From DATFVA01 sp963839165 (GTDB lineage Bacteria > Bacteroidota > Ignavibacteria > Ignavibacteriales > Ignavibacteriaceae), in the NCBI GenBank assembly GCA_963839165.1, contig CAWIUG010000005.1:1178001-1242000 (forward strand): a stretch of 64,000 nucleotides of DNA, read 5' to 3'. Made by a program: the position numbers and the translations under genes. Position 1 is the first letter of the stretch. Every line of letters begins with the position of its first letter. This document shows positions 43,916-51,677 of this stretch, piece by piece. The notes beneath the pieces are model-generated. The model was not told the origin of the DNA. It was given only the letters and a program-made list of their open reading frames with translations, and did not search any database.

Positions 43916-45271
43916 ATGAATCTGTTATCTCTCCTTCTTGCTGTATTTCTGTTCCTATCACCATTAAGCATACCTCAGGATAAGGGTTCGACCATTAACA
44001 CGGAAAAATATGCCCGAATGGTCAAAGCTGAATTCCTGCATGCGTGGGATGCTTACAAAAAATATGCATGGGGACATGATGAATTGAAGCCGGTGAGCAA
44101 AACGGGAAATGACTGGTACGGTGTTACTTTTTATATGACACCCGTGGATGCATTCGATACAATGATCCTTATGGGATTAAATGACCAGGCAGAAGAGACA
44201 AAAGAGTTAATTCTGAATGATCTGGATTTCGGCCAGGATATCTTTGTACAGAACTTCGAGATAACGATCAGGTTTCTGGGGGGACTGCTTTCCGCATATG
44301 AATTCGATGGCGATAAAAGATTCCTTACGCTGGCCGAAGATCTGGGGAAAAGACTACTTCCTGTTTTTATTTCAAAAACAGGAATGCCTTATGTAAATAT
44401 CAACCTTAAAACGGGAGAAACAAAAAACGAAATAAATAATCCCGCAGAAATTGGCACGCTTATGCTCGAGTTCGGAACCCTTAGCCGGCTCACCGGGAAT
44501 GACATCTATTATAATAAAGCAAAGAACGCTGTGCAGCAGGTTTATAAGAGAAGGTCGAAGATCGGGTTGGTTGGAACAACAATAAATGTAAATACAGGAG
44601 AATGGCAGAATACTGAGAGTCATATCAGTGGGATGATCGATTCATATTACGAATACCTGCTTAAGAGCTGGCTGCTTTTCGGAGATAAAGATTTTAAGGT
44701 AATGTATGATTCGGGTATTACGGCAGTTAACAGGTTTCTGCCGGATACTGTGGACAACAGGTTGTGGTACGGTAAGGTCGATATGAACACCGGAAAGCGA
44801 ACAAATACAACATTCGGCGCGCTGGATGCGTTTCTGCCTGCTGTGCTTTCACTTGGCGGGGACCTGAAACAAGCAGAGCTGCTGCAGGAGTCATGTTTTT
44901 TTATGTGGAATCATTTCGGCATAGAGCCTGAGGAATTCAATTATAAAACAATGGAGGTTACTTATCCTCAGTATGTATTAAGACCTGAGAATATCGAATC
45001 GGCATATTACCTCTACCATTTCACAAAAGACAACAAGTACCTGGAAATGGGGGAAGTATATCTTAAAAACATTATGGATTACTGCAGACTAGATGAGGGA
45101 TATGCTTCTCTTAAGAGCGTTATAACCCGGGAGAAAGCCGATAAAATGCCAAGCTTCTTCCTGGCAGAAACTCTCAAGTACTTATACCTGCTATTTTCGG
45201 ATGATAATGCAGTGGAGTTTAATAAAATTATATTTAATACCGAGGCTCATCCGCTAAAGAAAGAATTCTAG
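43916..45271 (+). CDS. GH47 (class I) alpha-mannosidase homologue, exported
   Basis: Glycoside hydrolase family 47 removes alpha-1,2-linked mannose and is mostly known from eukaryotic N-glycan processing. The 451-residue protein has a signal peptide (MNLLSLLLAVFLFLSPLSI) and the family blocks in order along the (alpha/alpha)7 barrel: HAWDAYKKYAWGHDEL near residue 43, DAFDTMILMGL, IRFLGGLLSAYEF, MIDSYYEYLLKSWLLFG, the YVLRPENIESAYYLY segment, MPSFFLAETLKYLYLLF, and the terminal FNTEAHPL whose Thr binds Ca2+. It should be periplasmic or exported. No T9SS tail is present. Flanked by the tag gene (divergent) and a small membrane gene. Confidence 0.9.
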   Translation: MNLLSLLLAVFLFLSPLSIPQDKGSTINTEKYARMVKAEFLHAWDAYKKYAWGHDELKPVSKTGNDWYGVTFYMTPVDAFDTMILMGLNDQAEETKELILNDLDFGQDIFVQNFEITIRFLGGLLSAYEFDGDKRFLTLAEDLGKRLLPVFISKTGMPYVNINLKTGETKNEINNPAEIGTLMLEFGTLSRLTGNDIYYNKAKNAVQQVYKRRSKIGLVGTTINVNTGEWQNTESHISGMIDSYYEYLLKSWLLFGDKDFKVMYDSGITAVNRFLPDTVDNRLWYGKVDMNTGKRTNTTFGALDAFLPAVLSLGGDLKQAELLQESCFFMWNHFGIEPEEFNYKTMEVTYPQYVLRPENIESAYYLYHFTKDNKYLEMGEVYLKNIMDYCRLDEGYASLKSVITREKADKMPSFFLAETLKYLYLLFSDDNAVEFNKIIFNTEAHPLKKEF

Positions 45272-45275
45272 TACA

Positions 45276-45452
45276 TTATACTACATTATGCTGGAGCAAA
45301 TACAGGTAATGACCAATATAATATGGCCAGAGTATTATTCCGAGCACCGCATTCCAGAATGTAAGGTCAAGGAAGCCGATTGAAAACAGCCAGCCCATTA
45401 TCCAGAACATTCCCCCGGCATCGGAGTGCACGTTTATTTTTCTGTCTTTCAT
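45276..45452 (-). CDS. Small membrane protein (58 aa)
   Basis: A 58-residue frame on the minus strand: a polar start (MKDRKINVHSDAGG), then two hydrophobic stretches (MFWIMGWLFSIGFLDLTFW and AVLGIILWPYYIGHYLYLL) separated by a short turn, fitting a two-helix membrane hairpin. It lies 5 bases from the convergent GH47 stop. A GGGAAAA sequence stands shortly before ATG. Residue composition is that of a real membrane peptide. Function unknown; possibly a small unannotated protein of this lineage. Confidence 0.55.
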   Translation of the reverse strand: MKDRKINVHSDAGGMFWIMGWLFSIGFLDLTFWNAVLGIILWPYYIGHYLYLLQHNVV

Positions 45453-45611
45453 AATTTTCCCGGCAGGTTAAGTATTAATTAAATGACTTAAAAAACTTAA
45501 TTAAACCACCGGGCATAGGCAAGAAAAAAGAGAGAAATCACCCGTCTTTGATATGTGAAAAATTCAGACTAAATTTTATTAACGTATTTTATAACTATAT
45601 GGGGAGTTAAA

Positions 45612-46862
45612 ATGAGAAATTTAGTCCTGGTCCTTGCACTTCTTTTCGTCTCAACCGAGGTTTTTCCGCAATTTGATATCCTGAAAAAGGTTAAGGATAA
45701 AGTAAAGGAAAAAACCGAGCAGAAGGTTGATGAGGCAATAGATAAGACCGTGGATAACGCGGCTGATCAGAAAAATAATAACCCGGAGGCAGTTGATTCA
45801 GCACAAGTTCAAGGTGAGGCGGAAAGCTCCACACCGGCAGCTCCAGCTGATGAACTGAAATCATTCTCAAAGTTTGATTTCGTTCCCGGAGAACAGGTAC
45901 TTTTGTTTGATGATTTTTCACAGGATAATGTTGGCGATTTTCCGGCACTCTGGAACACCAATGGTTCTGGTGAAATTGTAAATACCAATTTATTCCCCGG
46001 AAACTGGCTGCAGTTTTCAACCCGCAATGCAATCTGGACAGATAACCTTTTAACATTCCCGGATAATTATACAATAGAATTCGATGTTGTTCCGATTAAA
46101 GGTGAAGAAGGCGGTATGGCTGGTTATGCCTTCAGACTAATGCAAAGTATAAACAGCAAAGCCTATGATTATGGGTCTGTTCCGGGTAAAGCCGGACTTG
46201 CATTTTCGGTTGAATATTTTGGAAGACCAGGTTACAGGACCTATATAAACGGTAATGAAGGAAATGGATTAGGACTCACCGGATATAAAGATGATAAAAG
46301 CTTGCATCAAAAGATGAATCAAAAATATCACATTGCCGTTTGGGTACAGAAATCCCGTGTACGTATATACCAGAATGAGAACAAATTATTCGACTTACCG
46401 AAAGCCTTCCCTGTAGAAAGTGTAAAAATGGACCGTATAAGATTTGAAGATGGAGCTGCATTAGTTTCGAATGTCAGGATCGCCGTAGGAGCCCCTGATA
46501 TGAGAAGCAAACTTTTAACCGAGGGAAAACTTGTTACCAGAGGAATTCTTTTTGACGTTAATTCTGATAAAATAAAACCCGAATCATATGGAACACTGAA
46601 AGAAATTGCCAAAGTTCTTTCTGATAACTCTGATGTAAAGGTAAGGATAATCGGTCATACCGATAGCGACGGTTCAGAGGAATCTAATCTGGATCTTTCG
46701 AAAAGAAGAGCTGCTTCGGTTAAAAATTCATTGGCTTCGGAATTCGGTATTGATACCGCAAGGATGGAAACTGACGGTAAGGGTGAATCAGATCCCGCTG
46801 TTGATAACAACACTCCTGAGGGTAAAGCGAATAACCGGAGAGTTGAGTTTATCAAATTATAG
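45612..46862 (+). CDS. OmpA-family protein
   Basis: An exported 416-residue protein: signal peptide, an amphipathic Lys/Glu-rich helix (KKVKDKVKEKTEQKVDEAI) and low-complexity linker, a beta-rich region of about 180 residues resembling a lectin/laminin-type jelly roll (VLLFDDFSQDNVGDFPALWN ... YTIEFDVVPIK ... RIYQNENKLFD), and a C-terminal OmpA-like peptidoglycan-binding domain (ILFDVNSDKIKPESYGTLKEI, IIGHTDSDGSEESNLDLSKRR, NRRVEFIKL). It probably sits in the outer membrane or periplasm, holding peptidoglycan by the C-terminus and displaying the lectin-like fold. Single gene. Confidence 0.9.
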   Translation: MRNLVLVLALLFVSTEVFPQFDILKKVKDKVKEKTEQKVDEAIDKTVDNAADQKNNNPEAVDSAQVQGEAESSTPAAPADELKSFSKFDFVPGEQVLLFDDFSQDNVGDFPALWNTNGSGEIVNTNLFPGNWLQFSTRNAIWTDNLLTFPDNYTIEFDVVPIKGEEGGMAGYAFRLMQSINSKAYDYGSVPGKAGLAFSVEYFGRPGYRTYINGNEGNGLGLTGYKDDKSLHQKMNQKYHIAVWVQKSRVRIYQNENKLFDLPKAFPVESVKMDRIRFEDGAALVSNVRIAVGAPDMRSKLLTEGKLVTRGILFDVNSDKIKPESYGTLKEIAKVLSDNSDVKVRIIGHTDSDGSEESNLDLSKRRAASVKNSLASEFGIDTARMETDGKGESDPAVDNNTPEGKANNRRVEFIKL

Positions 46863-46928
46863 CCAGGTAAATACGTTATAAATTCCGCAGGCAGTTTGTT
46901 ATAAACTGCCTGCTATGAATTTACCATT

Positions 46929-47366
46929 TTAGAAGTCCAGAAAATATTGTGAATGGTGCAATGTGTGAAATGAATAATACAGATTTTTGCTTACCGTCCT
47001 AACCTTCTCACTGTTGTCGAATCTTGCGGATCCTCTTAACCTGTAGATACCTATACCATCATTAAGACTATAGAGAGCAACGGCGGCAACAATCCTCTCT
47101 GTTTCCGTCCGGCCGTTATCCAGCATTTGGAGGAGAGGTATAAGCGAAGGAGAAAAGTCGTCAGGTGACGCAAGTGCATTATCTATTACCTCTGTGATAA
47201 CAACAGCTGAACTTGTTCTTAAACCTTCGTTATCTGAGTGTATTCCGGTAAGAAGGCTTTGGACGATCAGGTTTTTGTTAGTTGAGGGTGCACGATCAGC
47301 CCCGGCAGCCAGAAGTGGGGCAAACATTAAGGAGGAGAGCAGAAGTATTGATACTAAGGTTTTCAT
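46929..47366 (-). CDS. Exported HEAT-like protein (145 aa)
   Basis: From ATG 47366 (AGGAGG eight bases upstream) a signal peptide (MKTLVSILLLSSLMFAPLLA) precedes helical repeats (LIVQSLLTGIHSDNEGLRTS, SPSLIPLLQMLDNGRTETERI, VAAVALYSLNDGIGIYRL). The size, export signal and repeat spacing match the small HEAT protein at 27793-28212, suggesting a paralogous pair. The first in-frame ATG at 47408 is less well placed. Partner unknown. Confidence 0.72.
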   Translation of the reverse strand: MKTLVSILLLSSLMFAPLLAAGADRAPSTNKNLIVQSLLTGIHSDNEGLRTSSAVVITEVIDNALASPDDFSPSLIPLLQMLDNGRTETERIVAAVALYSLNDGIGIYRLRGSARFDNSEKVRTVSKNLYYSFHTLHHSQYFLDF

Positions 47367-47497
47367 ATCAGCCTCCTGATTATAGGTTAATAAATCTTTC
47401 GGAGGCAACCTAATAACGAGGCAGCGGATTGTCCATTCAAATGTTACAGAAGGATTAAATGACTTCAGGAAGGCAGAATTTAATGGTGGTTAACTAG

Positions 47498-48486
47498 TTA
47501 CGGATTATTCTTAAACGGGTCTTCCCGTGTTTCTTCAAAGTAAGGACGGTAGGATTCCTTACTCTCCATTTCCTGAACCCAGCCGTTCTCAAGTCCGAAC
47601 TTATCCAGCAGTTCAACAGATCTCATATATTCAGTGGATGAAATATTCCTGCTGATGAGAGGATATTTTTCAGCTTTGTTTGAAGGGTAGTATTGGGCCA
47701 TTAACGAAATATGAATCTTAGGATCGAGACCGGAGATGAACCGGAATACATTCTCTGTTTCCGCCAGACCGTTCGGCATCACAAGATGCCTAATAATTAA
47801 ACCTCTTACAACAACACCGTCTTCATAAATAAGTTCACTCCCCACCTGCCTGTACATCTCTTCTACCGCAGGCTTTACCGCATCGAAATAGCCGCTGACC
47901 CTGGAATATATTTTACCGACCGAATTCTACCCCATTTAAAATCAGGAAGATAGATATCAATTACACCATCATACAGCTTCAGCATTTCCACGCTGTCGTA
48001 TCCATTTGTATTATAAATGATTGGAAGGCGCAGACCCTTAATTGCCGCCAGGTAAATTGACCTTAGAATTGATGCGGAGAAATGCGTGGGCGAAACAAGT
48101 CCTATGTTATGGCAGTCTTTTCCCTGGAGTTCCACCATTATATCAGCGAGGCGTTCGTTTGATACCTCGTTCTTTCTTTCCACCTTATAATTCTGACTTA
48201 TCACATAGTTCTGGCAGAAAACACAGCGCAGGTTGCAGTTACCGAAGAAGATATTTCCCGCACCCCTGCTTCCGCTGAGCACAGGTTCCTCGCCAAAGTG
48301 AGGAGTGTATGAGGAAACAACCGGCAGGCTGCCGCTCTGACATATACCATACTCGCCGTTCGTTCTATCGATGTTACAATTACGGGGACAGCTTGTACAC
48401 GACTGCAGTATTTTTTCAGCTCTCGCTATCCGGTCCTCAAAATCGCCGTTTTCTATCGTTTGTATGTAGGAAGAAACAAAGGTCAT
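47498..48486 (-). pseudogene. Radical SAM protein (PflA/PflX-like), one frameshift
   Basis: The N-terminal 203 residues (from ATG 48486) have an upstream Cys cluster (SCTSCPRNCNIDRTNGEYGICQSG) and the radical SAM motif CxxxCxxC in FFGNCNLRCVFCQNYVISQ, then GLVSPTHFSASILRSIYLAA and NGYDSVEMLKLYDGVIDIYLPDFKW. The frame fails near 47920 after DFKWGR; adding one base to the AA at that point restores NSVGKIYSRVSGYFDAVKPA and continues with VRGLIIRHLVMPNGLAE to the end at 47498. The whole is a typical PflX-like activase-family protein of about 325 residues. Target unknown. Possibly a sequence error rather than a broken gene. Confidence 0.82.
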
Positions 48487-48693
48487 CTGCTTTCCCTGAA
48501 TTCTATTTTTTGCAGCAGTAAATTAAGACAGATAAACTTAAGGGTAAAGATAAAATATGAACACCTTTTTCCTCGTCCGGAGTTATCCACAAGACAAGCC
48601 AAGTCAAATTATCAAGTGAGGCTGGAGTAATTGTGCTCTCACACAATTCGTTTTTCAATATTCAATTATATTTTTTTAAAAAAAGGAGAAATT

Positions 48694-49053
48694 ATGATTG
48701 AAATCCTGGATAAAACAATAAATGATTTTATTGCTGTTAAGGCCAGCGGGAAACTGACAAAAAAAGATTTTGAGGAGATGCTCCACCTTGCAGAAGAAAA
48801 AACCAGGCAGTACGGGAAGACAAACTGGTATATAGAGATAGTTGATTTCAAGGGCTGGGAATTTGACGCTGCAGTAGAAGACTTAAAATTTGATATCGAG
48901 CATTATGACGATATTAAAAGAATAGCGATGGTAGGAGATAAAAAATGGCAGCACTGGGGAGCTATGGCTTCAAAATTATTTACACGAGCGAAGGTAGAAT
49001 ATTTCGATATTTCAGAAAAAGATAAAGCCGCCAGCTGGGCCAAGGCGGCATAG
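48694..49053 (+). CDS. SpoIIAA-like (STAS-related) protein
   Basis: A 119-residue single-domain protein of the SpoIIAA-like/DUF3478 type: MIEILDKTINDFIAVKASG, KLTKKDFEEMLHLAEEK, WYIEIVDFKGWEFDAAVED, IAMVGDKKWQHWGAMASKL. It lacks the DSSG phosphorylation loop of true anti-sigma antagonists, so it is not a standard partner-switch member. ATG 48694 follows AAAGGAG by about 7 bases; the longer frame from 48631 has no such site. It converges with the truncated kinase copy. Confidence 0.8.
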   Translation: MIEILDKTINDFIAVKASGKLTKKDFEEMLHLAEEKTRQYGKTNWYIEIVDFKGWEFDAAVEDLKFDIEHYDDIKRIAMVGDKKWQHWGAMASKLFTRAKVEYFDISEKDKAASWAKAA

Positions 49054-49079
49054 AACATACGACGTTGTATGGTTAAACT

Positions 49080-50246
49080 TTAATATTTTTTTGGTACATG
49101 GTCTGGAAAGATTATAATTATTAAATACTTCTTCCTTCTGATTACTTCCAATCCTTTTGTCTGCGATAACGATTTTATAATATGATTTGACAGCATATCA
49201 TCTATATGATACTTACCCTGCAGATCAGGAAGGTTCTCAAAATACATTACCGCAAGGGATTTTGACTTATCAGGCGGAGACTTTACAGTTTTGCTTTTAG
49301 TAAAAAAGAAGAAGTAATTTGCCAATAATAACACGAACAAGGCGACAGCTGCCAGACTAAAAACAAGTCTCTTATTCTTTGAAGGTTTGAAATGTTTATA
49401 GCCAGTTACTTCAGATGAACCTGAGCCATTCGATTTTGGCTCCCGCAGCTGATACAAATCCATCAGGATACCGGAAACTGATTGATAGCGATCACCAGGA
49501 TCTTTTTCAAGTGAATGTCTGATTATACTACAAAGTTCTGCCTGTACATCAGGCCTGTAGTTCCTAATCGGTTCCGGCTGCTCATTCAAAATTAAATGAA
49601 GAACCGCCGCTTCATATTCGGCTTCAAAAGGGATGTGCCCGGTTAACATTTCATACATTACAACACCGAAAGAGAATATATCTGATCTTGCGTCTGATCT
49701 TACGCCGCGTATTTGTTCGGGAGGTATGTATCCCAGTGTTCCAATCGCCGCACTCTTCTTAGTAACCTGCGATCCTTTACCGATTTTCGCAAGTCCGAAG
49801 TCCATTATCTTTACATTCCCATCATTGGTTATCATTATGTTCTGCGACTTTATGTCTCTGTGAACGATACCTTTTTTATGCGCGGCTTCCAAAGCTTCGG
49901 AAATCTGTATGGAAATATTTACTGCATCTTTGACTGAAATCGGTCCATCTTTTATTTTCTGGCTTAACTGAATTCCCTCTATATATTCCATCACAATGAA
50001 GGTCTGATCCCCCGATTCCTCAATAGTATAAATAGTAGTGATATTAGGATGGTTAACCGAGGCAGCAGCCTTTGCCTCTAATTTAAATCTTTGAATGTCC
50101 TCAATCCCGACAGAGATATTATGAGGCAGGAATTTTATAGCGACATAACGCTCCAGATTCAAATCCTCGGCAAGATAGACCACACCCATACCACCCTCGC
50201 CGAGTTTTTCTATTATTTTATAGTGAAGGATATTTTTGCCGGTCAT
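49080..50246 (-). CDS. Truncated Ser/Thr kinase, duplicate of the 34689-37568 kinase
   Basis: A 388-residue copy of the TolB/TPR kinase that stops early. The kinase domain is complete (LGEGGMGVVY, VAIKF, HRDIKSQN, DFG, PEQ), the membrane segment is present (LVFSLAAVALFVLLLANYFFFF), and the TolB-like part breaks off after about 60 residues into an unrelated tail (RRKKYLIIIIFPDHVPKK). All TPR repeats are lost. The kinase part and spacer match the intact gene closely with scattered changes (for example MEKL to IEKL, ERNV to ERYV, IHAI to IYTI). May be a constitutive kinase, or a decaying copy. See the duplication entries. Confidence 0.82.
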   Translation of the reverse strand: MTGKNILHYKIIEKLGEGGMGVVYLAEDLNLERYVAIKFLPHNISVGIEDIQRFKLEAKAAASVNHPNITTIYTIEESGDQTFIVMEYIEGIQLSQKIKDGPISVKDAVNISIQISEALEAAHKKGIVHRDIKSQNIMITNDGNVKIMDFGLAKIGKGSQVTKKSAAIGTLGYIPPEQIRGVRSDARSDIFSFGVVMYEMLTGHIPFEAEYEAAVLHLILNEQPEPIRNYRPDVQAELCSIIRHSLEKDPGDRYQSVSGILMDLYQLREPKSNGSGSSEVTGYKHFKPSKNKRLVFSLAAVALFVLLLANYFFFFTKSKTVKSPPDKSKSLAVMYFENLPDLQGKYHIDDMLSNHIIKSLSQTKGLEVIRRKKYLIIIIFPDHVPKKY

Positions 50247-50426
50247 AATTTTTTTCTCTCTATTTTCGAAAAGATATCTTCTCTCCCGATATCGGGATCG
50301 TTAATACGACGATTCGTTTTGAGATACTACTCTTACGCTGGAGTCAACTTAAATACTCATTCAGAATATTTCTGAACGACAGCTTTATATCCAGGTAAAT
50401 CCCTGAGGGGATCATAAAGCGGATCA
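49133..50426. repeat. Segmental duplication, copy 2
   Basis: Near-identical to 36455-37747. It includes the truncated kinase, the spacer with the palindrome TCCCGATATCGGGA, and at 50360-50426 an orphan fragment of a kinase C-terminus (LRDLPGYKAVVQKYSE) that no longer belongs to any gene. The orphan end shows that the block was copied from the kinase cluster, not the other way round. Divergence at several bases says the event is not very recent. Confidence 0.82.
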
Positions 50427-50539
50427 ACCTGTGACAAAATAATATGCATACTATTGTCCTACAGGTATAGTAAAAAATCGGCAGGTTTTGTTCTTTATCT
50501 CACGAAATGTGAAGGATTGAATGAATTAAATGAACTCAT

Positions 50540-51397
50540 CTATTTATAGACTCTGAAGATTGATGCAGCAGAGCGGTCTTCGCCGGAGATACCCACGCTC
50601 AGTTGAAGTTTTGAGGCAACAGTTCCCAATCTGCCCGGAGTAGTTCCGTGAAAAAAGGAAAAATCTTTGATAAGATGCATCTGGTCATAATAACCATATA
50701 AGTAAGCAACCTGTGCCCAGTTTCCCGGAGAAGTACTTTGCTTTATATATTTAAGAACATTATTAAAGCGAACGATACGATGCAGCAATTTGGGACTAAG
50801 GCCAACAATCTCATGCATATGCCGTTCCAGCCTGCTTATTGAATAGCCTTGCTGCGAGCATATTTCTTTTATTATGTTTTTTTGATGACTCTTCAATGAA
50901 ATTTGGTTTATCATGTATGCAAGTTCTGATGCAGATTTATATCTTTTTTGCATTACTAATCTTTTGAGGAAAAAAGATTCCACCTCCTTGTACACACCCT
51001 CTATCGTAGTATGATCTGCTAGTTTTTCATTAAGACGTCTTGCGGCAGATCCCAGCAGATCACTGAAATTTATGATTCTGTCATTTAGTCCTTTTTGTGG
51101 TATGTTTAATAATTGAAACGCTCCAGCCGGTTGAAAAAAAGTATTGAATGCTCTTGTTTTTCCAAACACAGTCATAGGCGTATAATGGGTAAATTGACTT
51201 GTAAACATCAATGGTTCACGACGTCCCTGCCTCTTATAAATTATCTGATCGGTTTGCAGGGCACAAGAGAGAAGCGGTTGAGCAGCAGGTGAAGTCCCCC
51301 CTCTTGTCCATTCTCCCGATACTCCAACTTCAAAATACATGTAGTATTTAATATATGGACGCAATAAAGGATGAGGCTGGAAAATTTGTGATTTCAT
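50540..51397 (-). CDS. AraC-family transcriptional regulator
   Basis: A 285-residue regulator with an N-terminal ligand-sensing region of the DUF6597 type (MKSQIFQPHPLLRPYIKYYM ... FQPAGAFQLLNIPQKGLND, residues 1-145) and a C-terminal AraC DNA-binding domain (IKEICSQQGYSISRLERHMHE, VGLSPKLLHRIVRFNNVLKYI, AQVAYLYGYYDQMHLIKDFSFFHGTTPGRL). The HTH pair is intact. Effector and targets are unknown. The BNR gene lies on the same strand downstream, 280 bases away, and may be a target. Confidence 0.9.
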   Translation of the reverse strand: MKSQIFQPHPLLRPYIKYYMYFEVGVSGEWTRGGTSPAAQPLLSCALQTDQIIYKRQGRREPLMFTSQFTHYTPMTVFGKTRAFNTFFQPAGAFQLLNIPQKGLNDRIINFSDLLGSAARRLNEKLADHTTIEGVYKEVESFFLKRLVMQKRYKSASELAYMINQISLKSHQKNIIKEICSQQGYSISRLERHMHEIVGLSPKLLHRIVRFNNVLKYIKQSTSPGNWAQVAYLYGYYDQMHLIKDFSFFHGTTPGRLGTVASKLQLSVGISGEDRSAASIFRVYK

Positions 51398-51677
51398 TAC
51401 AAATCCCTCCGTTCATCGTTTAATTATTATGAAGGCTTCACACGGAATGAATAGGAGATGGAGCCAGGCGTACTTTTTTATAATATACCTGGATTAATTC
51501 AAGGAAAGATTCTACGAAATTCAATATAACTTTTTAAGCAGCAGATGCAATAGTTACGAGGCAATAAAGCTTTTTAATTGCTTAGCGGTGTTTTAAATCA
51601 ATCTTAAGTTCTCTCACCCGAACTGCCTGACTTACATCAGGCTGTTCGGGATTGAGATAAATTGCGTGATGATCTAA

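Noticed and set aside
48583..48591. A perfect TTATCCACA DnaA-box sequence
   Set aside because: A single box without further boxes, an A/T-rich unwinding stretch or dnaA/dnaN nearby does not support an origin.
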